64,000 nt of DNA, taken from RUG563 sp045589355 (GTDB taxonomy: Bacteria; Bacillota; Clostridia; Christensenellales; Aristaeellaceae). The notes under the pieces are model-generated. The model did no database searches. It was not told the DNA's origin and was given only the letters and a program-made list of their open reading frames with translations. Positions within the stretch are counted from its first letter, which is position 1. Each line of letters starts with the position of its first letter. Positions 58,901 to 64,000 of this stretch are shown here, in pieces. A program made the position numbers and the translations under genes. The stretch spans positions 1 to 64,000 of the forward strand of contig JAZNOW010000022.1 of NCBI GenBank assembly GCA_045589355.1. The letters run 5' to 3'.

Positions 58901-60659
58901 GTTCATTTTCGGGCTTTTCAACCGATACGATATGCCTTATGCCAATGGCACCCTCATGGCTGATACGCTTGTAGCCACCGGCATCACCAATGAAAATGGT
59001 GAGCTTGTTCTGGAAGGTAAGTATCCTCTCGGAGATTACTACATCCGTGAACTGAGCGGCCCGGATGGTTGGAAACTGAGCAGTGAAATGGTTCCTGTTA
59101 CCATTGGCACAGAATACGTCAACAGAAAAGATCAGGTCTTGCGTGTGGTACTGGATGAACCGATTCATAATGAACTGCTTCACACCCGTGTTACACTGAC
59201 CAAAACGGATATTACAGGCGAAAAGACTCTGCCCGGAGCAGTGATCGAAGTGATGAATGCAAAAGGGCAAGTGGTGTACCGAGATAAAACGGATGAGCAT
59301 GGTCAGATTGCCAATATTCCTGTAGTGCCCGGTACGTATACTTTCCGAGAAGTGTATGCCCCGGATGGGTATGCACTGTCTGAAGCTGTAATGACCTTTA
59401 CCGTAGAAAAAGATGGAACAGTGATTGGTGATACAGTTATCCGGGATGACTATACCCGGTTTTCTATTCTGAAAACAGATCAGAATGGGAATGTGCTTCC
59501 TGGCGTGATCTTTGGTTTGTATCAGCAGGATGGAAGCTTGCTCATGACTGCGATTACTGACAAGAATGGAAAAGCCACTTTTGAAAGAGTACCCTTTGGC
59601 TCCTATGAGATTGCTGAAATGAAGCCGCCCGTGGGTTATGTGGCCAGTTTGGTTCGTATTCCTGTAAAGTTGGACGGAACATGGGTAAATCCGGAGGATC
59701 CGTTGGAAACTGTGGTCAATGTACCCAACTATGTTCTGGTTCGAAAAACTGATCCTGATGGTTTGCCGCTGCCCGGTGCTGTGTTTGTCATGCATGATGA
59801 ATATGGTGATTGCTTTGGCAGAGCTGTGACAGATGCCAGCGGCATGGTTCGCTTTGAGAAAATGCCCTATGGTCATTACTACATTCGGGAAGAAGCTGCA
59901 CCGGAGGGATATCTGGTGAATAAGGAAGTAGTGGAGGTTGTTATCGATCCTTCTTATCAGAGCAAGGAAGAACCCATTGCCACCATCGTGAACCAGCGAA
60001 AGTGTGTCCGGTTCATCAAAATGGATACGTCTGGCAGACGAATGCCTGATGTGGAATTCACGATGTACAATGCCCTTACTGATGAAGTTGTGGAAGTTGT
60101 AGAAAGCAATGAAAAAGGTGAATTCATCTTCACCAAATTTGACTTTGGCAGCTGGATCATCCGGGAAACCCGGTGTCCGGAAGGATATACTCCCATCGAG
60201 GATATTCTGCTGGAGGTGGATGAAACCTGGGTGGAACCCAAGGCCATTACACTGGTCAACATTCCCAATCATTATGCTTTCCAAAAGACAGATCACTGGT
60301 ACAGACCGTTGGAGGGTGTATGGTTCAATGTAGAAGATCCTGAAGGACACATTTTGCAGGAAGTATGTTCTGGAGAAGATGGTATGGTGTACATTTCTGA
60401 TCTGGTTCCCGGTCGCTACATTATTCGGGAAACGGATGCTGCGGAAGGGTTCACGCGCACCGAAGAAACCATCGAACTGATCGTTGATGAAAAGTATGTG
60501 GCTCCCGCGAAACCTTATCGCCTCGTGAATTATCCCAGCATTGAAACCGGTGTCTATCTGACGCCCACCTCTGTTACCTGGATAGGAGCTGGATTGATGG
60601 TTCTGGCTGGCGGAATTTTCTTCATCAGTCGTAAGAAAAAGCGGAAGGAGAAAAAGTAA
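52986..60659 (+). CDS. Giant sortase-anchored adhesin: thioester domain plus about 17 Cna_B/SpaA repeats
   Basis: A 2557-residue surface protein. A signal peptide (1-33) is followed by an acidic Glu-rich stalk (about 35-175) and two SH3-like modules (about 180-290 and 390-480). A thioester-type domain (about 520-700) has the probable Cys561 in TVYCLEHLLPG and Gln640 in AGQFAIREV. Then come about 17 prealbumin-like SpaA/Cna_B repeats with KTDALTG...AGAEFTI starts and YTVKETKxP ends; these usually contain Lys-Asn isopeptide bonds. Repeats 2-7 alternate two types (A: AGAEFTI, B: AGVxFDIFQGDTL). The C-terminus is PSIETG-VYLTP, a transmembrane helix and a KKKRKEKK tail, so the sorting motif is IETG-like and not LPXTG. 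It probably attaches donor cells to host or partner cells. Confidence 0.92.
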   Translation: MKMNHLTTLSKRLIAFLMALTMLISVVPAMAEALPEIEAVVETEMSETDIQNLEESVDEVSIVDHPIDDETVFSELPDEDSVASEIIDDLQESETTTDNETVETETEIAEDEMPAEETGEQLPSEETVPEEAAGDVNQEKTEPEIPTVEEAEDLVEEVNPEEGVSEELPAEEAVSELMNPVQAAVAEKGYTYLMTDDTIPVYETEELKKRVFSLYPENLVLVSAYLEQDNRNVLEVRFYASEEMAVIGYVDALSLSDQVLGDEEIRSFVADRPYFLDFVGNGKVAIFLASGEMPAVETQIDMEDNELEETEQEVLPEEELVPGEEPGALPEEDPTQSDTGSENASVVETHSGEDVISESIPSVEESTQDSKEKTVEDLPAEPEKVYASCLDYLLVTDETVVYSDVDCSIEDEYLGDLAMGYFIRDSVVQVRDVITDENNRVWYQVNYLYGDDRTDGRMKWTDITSVFVLANQTEATDETELTITDFAFKTKPQMRMMMRSTPMNGFRLKELNDPMGNFYAGQSNLHGSSGRDVEYTQIATLPGRGNIYATPHYLEGYTVYCLEHLLPGPGENLSGGRKEPTGPYLMVNMQEYINTPGYSGVMYSESTMHAIAWVLRHTYPFMVLDRTDPSNETWSRVAGQFAIREVIKELEGPQYLRDYWLMDEFYASSNNAPAVYLEYARWLAANGIARARITGEILIADQHVTIVNGKTVGTVTLSTDADLIRIPLAAGEVSGNTAGNDDQYYYLHSGDTVQISSELRQFSVTVESISSPDEEACFLVGVPDVPIQKVLVPQKGTPYKLGDNILNFEVVYGSLQAMKKDSVTDLPLAGATFDLLQDGVIIQSKTTGADGIVVFYDLLPGTYSVQESKAPDGYVLNTASVEQISVEVGEIAEVEFFNRPIRSKVQIVKTDTLTNEAVSGAEFTIQDVEGNVVAVMITDANGQAVSDWLPYGIYTVTETKVPAGYKESGFTTEINACENEKIYTVEVQNEPNSGSIRLTKTDALNGNVIAGVKFNVYQGDTLITTMTTNKNGVATVENLPKGKFTVKEASLPEGYAGDLVELEAVVMSDQVTELVAQNTPSQSKVKIMKRDALTDEPVAGAEFTITNQKKEVVAVLVTGNDGTTVSDWLPYGVYTVKETKAAEHYENSGFTAKVEAYEDGKTYELDVENTPNKGQIQITKTDALTGKTIAGVRFDIFQGDTLVGTMKTDKNGVAVLDKLEKGQYTVKEHENPVGYVAELVTLEALVESDETTVLTAVNTPIQGKVRIEKTDALTGEMLAGAEFTITDQEGNEVAMLTTDENGVAESPLLTYGIYQIKETKVPEHYVDTGYIVDVTIDIHEKSYVLPVSNEPAKGWIKLTKTDRMNGNPIEGVQFDIYHNDQYGNGLAGSMVTDKNGIAFSEPLRKGQYIVREHGETPGYVFEEIQLDATVKSDEITELTATNQPVMVQLKIYKRDLEEYDGDNPNSDPKKRKNVKELPVISAPVTRGDGVLVGTEFEVYAGADILDRQGNVIHKKGDRVIESLTTAGEDASVTTEPLWPGLYAIREKKAPEGYLIDTEPFFVDASDAAEQSSLVTVSYAGLSRNEIMYGAQAIVKLLGDNSMNADPTRVEKPEEGAEFVVYLQSAGSFEAAREYERDVLVTDENGYAMTKPLPYGIYVLEQTKGQPGYEIKGPIPFQIDGTENLMNPPPMALNDLPILYRLRFIKVDAETGNSITLANTSFKLKDADGNYVKHQVHYPSEQWVDTFVTDETGSVTLPEAVNWGMYYLQEAKAPEGYLIHADDFAVFVGNNTDLPGNTYKLAIEIPNEPVKGRILLDKTGLQLTGYDVQTDPWGNEVHVPVYEDQYLAGAVFEVRAAEEVIGKDGTVWYKQGDLADTITTTQHGSDASKLLPLGKYTLIETQAPRGYFFDPMPIPVELSYKDDHTAVVELHVEVGNDYYPAEITLSKEIDELNIITSGSDNIKSTLSRGPGEGFIFGLFNRYDMPYANGTLMADTLVATGITNENGELVLEGKYPLGDYYIRELSGPDGWKLSSEMVPVTIGTEYVNRKDQVLRVVLDEPIHNELLHTRVTLTKTDITGEKTLPGAVIEVMNAKGQVVYRDKTDEHGQIANIPVVPGTYTFREVYAPDGYALSEAVMTFTVEKDGTVIGDTVIRDDYTRFSILKTDQNGNVLPGVIFGLYQQDGSLLMTAITDKNGKATFERVPFGSYEIAEMKPPVGYVASLVRIPVKLDGTWVNPEDPLETVVNVPNYVLVRKTDPDGLPLPGAVFVMHDEYGDCFGRAVTDASGMVRFEKMPYGHYYIREEAAPEGYLVNKEVVEVVIDPSYQSKEEPIATIVNQRKCVRFIKMDTSGRRMPDVEFTMYNALTDEVVEVVESNEKGEFIFTKFDFGSWIIRETRCPEGYTPIEDILLEVDETWVEPKAITLVNIPNHYAFQKTDHWYRPLEGVWFNVEDPEGHILQEVCSGEDGMVYISDLVPGRYIIRETDAAEGFTRTEETIELIVDEKYVAPAKPYRLVNYPSIETGVYLTPTSVTWIGAGLMVLAGGIFFISRKKKRKEKK

Positions 60660-60660
60660 G

Positions 60661-60927
60661 ATGCGTTTGTTTGTCAAGAAGAGTCAATGCATGATTACGA
60701 AAGTTAAACCTTTGAAAGATATGATGTTGATTGCTACCTTCAGCAATGGCGAACAGCGGCTGTACGATGCTATGCAGCTTTTAAAACTGAGGAACGCTGA
60801 ATTGCTGAAGAGGGAAGCAATTTTCAACCAAGCCAAAGTTGAAAACGGTATGGTGACCTGGGCTGACGGAAAGATCAAAGTGACGTCCAAAACCATCTAT
60901 GATACCGGGTACGATTTTAGGGAATAA
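60661..60927 (+). CDS. DUF2442 family protein
   Basis: An 88-residue protein. ITKVKPLKDMMLIATFSNGE, LYDAMQLL and the closing WADGKIKVTSKTIYDTG match DUF2442, small proteins of unknown biochemical role that often occur with toxin-antitoxin or mobile-element genes. ATG at 60661 is directly after the adhesin stop with AAGGAG in the adhesin tail. An internal ATG at 60691 would give the family's usual length but lacks a clear ribosome site. A terminator follows. Confidence 0.75.
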   Translation: MRLFVKKSQCMITKVKPLKDMMLIATFSNGEQRLYDAMQLLKLRNAELLKREAIFNQAKVENGMVTWADGKIKVTSKTIYDTGYDFRE

Positions 60928-60928
60928 G

Positions 60929-60955
60929 ACGCCTTTCAGAAGAAGGGCGTTTTTC
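60929..60955 (+). terminator. Terminator after the DUF2442 gene
   Basis: ACGCCTTTC (60929-60937) pairs with GAAGGGCGT (60942-60950, one G-U pair), followed by TTTT. Confidence 0.75.
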
Positions 60956-60974
60956 ATTTGAAAGGAGGTACAGC

Positions 60975-61013
60975 ATGCTGTATCTGATTCATCGTCTGGT
61001 GGTGCCGCCCTGA
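60975..61013 (+). CDS. Mini-ORF of 12 residues with a strong ribosome site
   Basis: ATG at 60975 reads MLYLIHRLVVPP and stops at 61013. AAAGGAGG lies at ideal distance (60961-60968). It ends 38 bp before pcfB. It may be a leader peptide, a translation-coupling device, or the truncated start of a lost gene; sequence alone cannot decide. No attenuator hairpin with T tract lies between it and pcfB. Confidence 0.35.
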   Translation: MLYLIHRLVVPP

Positions 61014-61051
61014 CAGGGGATTCATCAGAAAACCAACAGGAGGGCTGATCC

Positions 61052-61576
61052 ATGCAGGAAGAAATTGAACACAAAACAATAACCCTTATGGTGAATGGCG
61101 GGAAAATGACTGGCCGAACCCTGGCGAAAGCCATGTCCAAATTCCTGAACCATATTAACCAGAAACACAAAATAAAAACCCAGGGAAAAAGTGAGCCAGC
61201 AAAGGAAAAGAAAGAAGATAAAAAGGAAGTGCATCACCGGGGAAAGCAATCGGTGAAGCAGCTGATGGGCCAGAATTACAAAGTGAACAGCTTTGAAATC
61301 AAGGATGCATCCATCAAGCCGTTTGAACGGATTGCCCGGAAATACGGAGTGGATTTTGCCATCCGGAAAATGCCGGGAGATAAGCCCCGGTATGCGGTGT
61401 TCTTCCGCGCGAAGGATGCAGATACCATCAAAGCGGCCATGTCTGAATATGTGGACAAGCGTGTGAAGAAGGATAAGGAAAAGCGACCTTCGATTCGTAA
61501 GCAGCTGCGTCGCTTGAGCAGGAAAACGGAGCGAAAAGATCCGGAACGCAACCGGAAACAGGAACGCAGCCGATGA
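61052..61576 (+). CDS. pcfB: PcfB family conjugation protein (DUF3801)
   Basis: A 174-residue basic protein of the PcfB/DUF3801 family, a relaxosome accessory that links the relaxase complex to the coupling protein in Gram-positive conjugation. VKQLMGQNYKVNSFEIKDAS and the following FERIARKYGVDFAIRKMPGD belong to the conserved core; the C-terminal ~35 residues are strongly basic. Ribosome site GGAGGG. Its stop overlaps the virD4 ATG (ATGA), so the two are coupled. Confidence 0.88.
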   Translation: MQEEIEHKTITLMVNGGKMTGRTLAKAMSKFLNHINQKHKIKTQGKSEPAKEKKEDKKEVHHRGKQSVKQLMGQNYKVNSFEIKDASIKPFERIARKYGVDFAIRKMPGDKPRYAVFFRAKDADTIKAAMSEYVDKRVKKDKEKRPSIRKQLRRLSRKTERKDPERNRKQERSR

Positions 61577-63405
61577 ACCTGAAAAAGCAGATTCTACTGC
61601 ATATTCCTTATGTCCTGATCGGTCTTTTTGCAACGAAGCTGGGCATGGTATGGCGCTATACAGAAGCATCCGGTTCCATTCTGAATATTGCGGATGCCCT
61701 TCAGCAAGCGTTTCAGTCCCTTGCTCCCAGCTTCCATCCCTTTGACCTTTGTATTGGTTTTCTTGCAGGTGCATTTTTGCGTCTGGCTTTGTATGTGAAA
61801 AGCAAAAACGCCAAGAAATATCGTAAAAATGTGGAGCATGGCTCTGCCCGATGGGGCACTGCCGCGGATATCAAGCCCTATATGGATCCGGTGTTTCAAA
61901 ACAATGTGATTCTGACCCAGACGGAGCGTCTGACCATGAATAGCCGACCCCAAAACCCGGCGCATGCCCGGAATAAGAATGTGCTGATTGTGGGCGGTTC
62001 CGGCAGCGGCAAAACCAGGTTCTGGCTGAAACCGAACCTGATGCAATGCCATTCCAGCTATGTGGTTACGGACCCAAAGGGCACGGTTCTTCTGGAGTGC
62101 GGCAAACTGCTGCAAAGGGAGAACTACAACATCAAAATATTCAATACCATCAATTTCAATAAATCCATGCACTATAATCCCTTTCACTATGTAAAGAGCG
62201 AAAAGGATATCTTAAAGTTGGTCACCTGTCTGATTGCCAACACCAAAGGGGAAGGCAAATCAAACACAGATGATTTTTGGGTAAAAGCAGAAACCTTGCT
62301 CTATACGGCGCTGATTGGCTACATCAAGTACGTTGGCCCGGAAGAAGAACAGTGTATGTCTACCTTGGTCGAGATGCTCAATAGCATGGAAACCAGAGAG
62401 GATGATGAAACCTTCCAGAACCCTGTGGATCAGCTGTTCGCAGCACTGGAAGCCAAAGAACCGCAGCACTTTGCCGTACGTCAGTACAAAAAATTCAAAC
62501 TGGCTGCAGGCAAAACGGCTAAATCCATCCTGGTATCCTGCGGTGCGAGACTGGCACCCTTTGATATTTCCGAACTGCGGGAGCTGACGGCCTATGACGA
62601 ACTGGAACTGGACACGCTGGGCGACAGAAAATCAGCGTTGTTCCTGATTATGAGCGACACGGATGATACTTTTAATTTCCTGATATCGATGATCTATACA
62701 CAGCTGTTCAATCTGCTCTGTGAAAAAGCGGATGATGTATACGGCGGCAGACTGCCATTTCATGTGCGCTGCCTGATTGATGAGTGTGCCAATATCGGCC
62801 AGATTCCGAAACTGGAAAAACTGGTGGCCACCATCCGAAGCCGGGAGATCTCCGCTTGCCTGGTGCTGCAGGCGCAGAGCCAGCTGAAAGCAATCTATAA
62901 AGACAATGCAGATACCATCATCGGCAACATGGACTCCATGATCTTTCTGGGTGGGAAGGAAAGAAGTACCTTGAAAGAGCTGACCGAAACGCTGGGGAAA
63001 GAAACCATTGACAGTTTCAACACCGGCGAGAGCCGCGGCAGAGAAGTGTCCCACTCTTTGAATTACACCAAGCTGGGAAAAGATCTTATGTCCATGGATG
63101 AGCTGGCCGTATTGGACGGACGCAAGTGCATTTTGCAGCTAAGAGGCGTCCGTCCTTTTTTGTCGGATAAATACGATATCACCAAACATCCCAACTACAA
63201 ATACCTTTCGGATGCTGACAAACGCAATGTTTTCAAGATTGAGGATTTTTTGTCATGTGATCTGAAATTGAAAGAAGATGATTCTTCCGATGTTTATGAA
63301 ATCGAAATGGAGGAGGAAGAAGATGAAGAGGCTCTGGATGAGCCTCAGGAAGATTTCGAACTGGATGAAGATGAATTCGTCTTCGATCCATTCTCCGCTT
63401 TCTAA
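61573..63405 (+). CDS. VirD4/TraG-family type IV coupling protein
   Basis: A 610-residue membrane ATPase that brings the relaxase-DNA complex to the type IV secretion channel. Two N-terminal membrane helices (about 8-28 and 55-75) are followed by HGSARWGTAADIKPY. Walker A is IVGGSGSGKTRFWLKPN (near 140), and the Walker B region is FHVRCLIDECANIGQIPKL (near 398), with ISACLVLQAQSQLKAIY after it. The last 40 residues are an Asp/Glu tail (EEEEDEEALDEP), plausibly a docking surface for the basic PcfB tail. PcfB and VirD4 overlap by 4 bp. Confidence 0.93.
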   Translation: MNLKKQILLHIPYVLIGLFATKLGMVWRYTEASGSILNIADALQQAFQSLAPSFHPFDLCIGFLAGAFLRLALYVKSKNAKKYRKNVEHGSARWGTAADIKPYMDPVFQNNVILTQTERLTMNSRPQNPAHARNKNVLIVGGSGSGKTRFWLKPNLMQCHSSYVVTDPKGTVLLECGKLLQRENYNIKIFNTINFNKSMHYNPFHYVKSEKDILKLVTCLIANTKGEGKSNTDDFWVKAETLLYTALIGYIKYVGPEEEQCMSTLVEMLNSMETREDDETFQNPVDQLFAALEAKEPQHFAVRQYKKFKLAAGKTAKSILVSCGARLAPFDISELRELTAYDELELDTLGDRKSALFLIMSDTDDTFNFLISMIYTQLFNLLCEKADDVYGGRLPFHVRCLIDECANIGQIPKLEKLVATIRSREISACLVLQAQSQLKAIYKDNADTIIGNMDSMIFLGGKERSTLKELTETLGKETIDSFNTGESRGREVSHSLNYTKLGKDLMSMDELAVLDGRKCILQLRGVRPFLSDKYDITKHPNYKYLSDADKRNVFKIEDFLSCDLKLKEDDSSDVYEIEMEEEEDEEALDEPQEDFELDEDEFVFDPFSAF

Positions 63406-63440
63406 GCGGCAATATATTTATTTGGAGGAAAACAAAATAT

Positions 63441-63656
63441 ATGGCATTTATTAATTCTGCTATTTCTATGTTGCAAACGTTGGTTATTGCCCTGGGTGCC
63501 GGCCTTGGCGTATGGGGCCTGATTAACCTTCTGGAAGGTTACGGCAATGATAACCCTGGTGCAAAGAGCCAGGGTATCAAGCAGTTTGTGGCCGGCGGCG
63601 GTGTGGCGCTGATCGGTATTACCCTCATTCCTTTGCTTTCCGGGCTATTTGGATAA
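63441..63656 (+). CDS. Maff2 family membrane protein
   Basis: A 71-residue protein with two hydrophobic helices around a GYGNDNPGAKSQGIKQFVAG loop, characteristic of the Maff2 family. It lies between VirD4 and the VirB6-like gene in clostridial conjugative elements. Its size, two helices and position suggest a pilin or channel component comparable to VirB2; this is inference. GGAGG upstream. A perfect 11-bp hairpin follows. Confidence 0.87.
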   Translation: MAFINSAISMLQTLVIALGAGLGVWGLINLLEGYGNDNPGAKSQGIKQFVAGGGVALIGITLIPLLSGLFG

Positions 63657-63664
63657 GCACTCCT

Positions 63665-63702
63665 TCAGGGCTTCCTACCCATGGGAAGCCCTGATCTTTT
63701 GA
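63665..63702 (+). terminator. Hairpin between maff2 and the VirB6-like gene
   Basis: TCAGGGCTTCC (63665-63675) pairs with GGAAGCCCTGA (63684-63694), followed by TCTTTT. Inside a transfer operon it may act as a partial terminator that lowers expression of later genes relative to the small membrane protein. Confidence 0.7.
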
Positions 63703-63717
63703 AAGGAGGAATAAGGA

Positions 63718-64000
63718 ATGGGATATATCTGGAATGAAATTACAAAATGGCTGAAAGACTTGCTGGTTAGCGGCATTATGAGCAATTTGACCGGACTGTT
63801 TTCCAGCGTGAACGCTCAAGTGGCGGATATTGCTGACACTGTAGGTATGACCCCGCAGGGCTGGAATGCATCGGTGTTCAATATGGTCAGAAGCCTGTCA
63901 GATACGGTGGTGGTCCCCATTGCCGGTGTGATCCTTGCCATTGTCATGACCATGGAACTCATTCAGATGCTGATTGACCGCAACAACATGCACGACTTTG
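63718..64000 (+). CDS. VirB6/TrbL-like conjugal transfer protein, 5' part
   Basis: The window ends inside this gene; 94 residues are visible. It begins MGYIWNEITKWLKDLLVSGI and contains an amphipathic N-terminal region, a GMTPQGWNASVFNMV segment and a first transmembrane helix (VVVPIAGVILAIVMTMEL). This is the usual start of the large multi-pass VirB6/TrbL-like component next to Maff2 in clostridial elements. AAAGGAGG precedes the ATG. Confidence 0.82.
   Translation, partial: MGYIWNEITKWLKDLLVSGIMSNLTGLFSSVNAQVADIADTVGMTPQGWNASVFNMVRSLSDTVVVPIAGVILAIVMTMELIQMLIDRNNMHDF

Noticed and set aside
58815..60677. A 620-codon minus frame under the adhesin, and a 498-codon one at 57279-58775.
   Set aside because: Both are shadows of the Cna_B repeat coding sequence and mirror its periodicity.

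Overview
The window looks like a chromosome segment of an uncultured-type gut Clostridia member (Bacillota). The evidence is a Spo0A gene with an 0A box, a zinc-ribbon L28, the Firmicutes-type rbgA-rnhB-yraN-comM-dprA-topA-trmFO-hslV-hslU block, a complete Rnf operon, a 6S RNA, a secreted GH5 cellulase and a GH2 beta-galactosidase. Bases 1 to about 47,900 are GC-rich core chromosome. From there to the right edge is an integrated mobile element that starts markedly AT-rich. I saw no tRNA, rRNA, CRISPR array or insertion sequence.

Layout. 1-96 (-): 5' end of a YbhB-like gene. 353-16853 (-): one long same-strand cluster read from rbgA through rnhB, yraN, a 1386-aa double GT-C/PMT glycosyltransferase, comM, dprA, topA, trmFO, hslV, hslU, cmk and plsC to a zincin. 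17064-32731: mostly rightward metabolic genes, namely a nucleotidyltransferase/pseudo-mutase fusion, 6S RNA, rluA (-), GH5 cellulase, an XRE regulator (-), a GNAT (-), rpmB, two aminoglycoside-acetyltransferase-like genes plus a DUF3788 gene, a phosphoribosyltransferase (-), argG, a metallophosphatase coupled to argH, and lacZ. 32896-35292: a MazG-like gene, spo0A (-) and a DUF3737 gene (-). 35408-43324 (-): a redox operon running apbE, EetA-like NusG_II protein, EetB-like Gx transporter, multi-FMN RnfG, rnfC, D, E, A, B. 43580-47895 (+): a secreted protein, a rhomboid-like membrane protein, a glycerophosphodiesterase, greA and lysS.

Mobile element, about 47,900 to the end. Directly after lysS come a TTTACACCAA direct repeat, a terminator and a parB gene. 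Then follow AT-rich decayed sequence, a two-gene unit of unknown function, a HTH/DUF6017 replication-type gene, sortase B, a 2557-aa thioester/Cna_B-repeat adhesin, a DUF2442 gene, a 12-codon mini-ORF, pcfB, virD4, maff2 and the start of a virB6-like gene. This is the usual order of a clostridial integrative conjugative element. Integrase, relaxase and VirB4 are not in the window.

The most interesting items are: (1) the operon that joins Rnf to extracellular-electron-transfer-type genes and a flavinyl transferase, with an RnfG carrying four FMN-binding domains, three of them near-identical; (2) the sortase B/thioester adhesin pair with alternating A/B repeats and a non-LPXTG anchor; (3) a roughly 140-bp terminator-promoter element present twice in opposite orientation; and (4) decayed paralogue DNA inside the mobile element.
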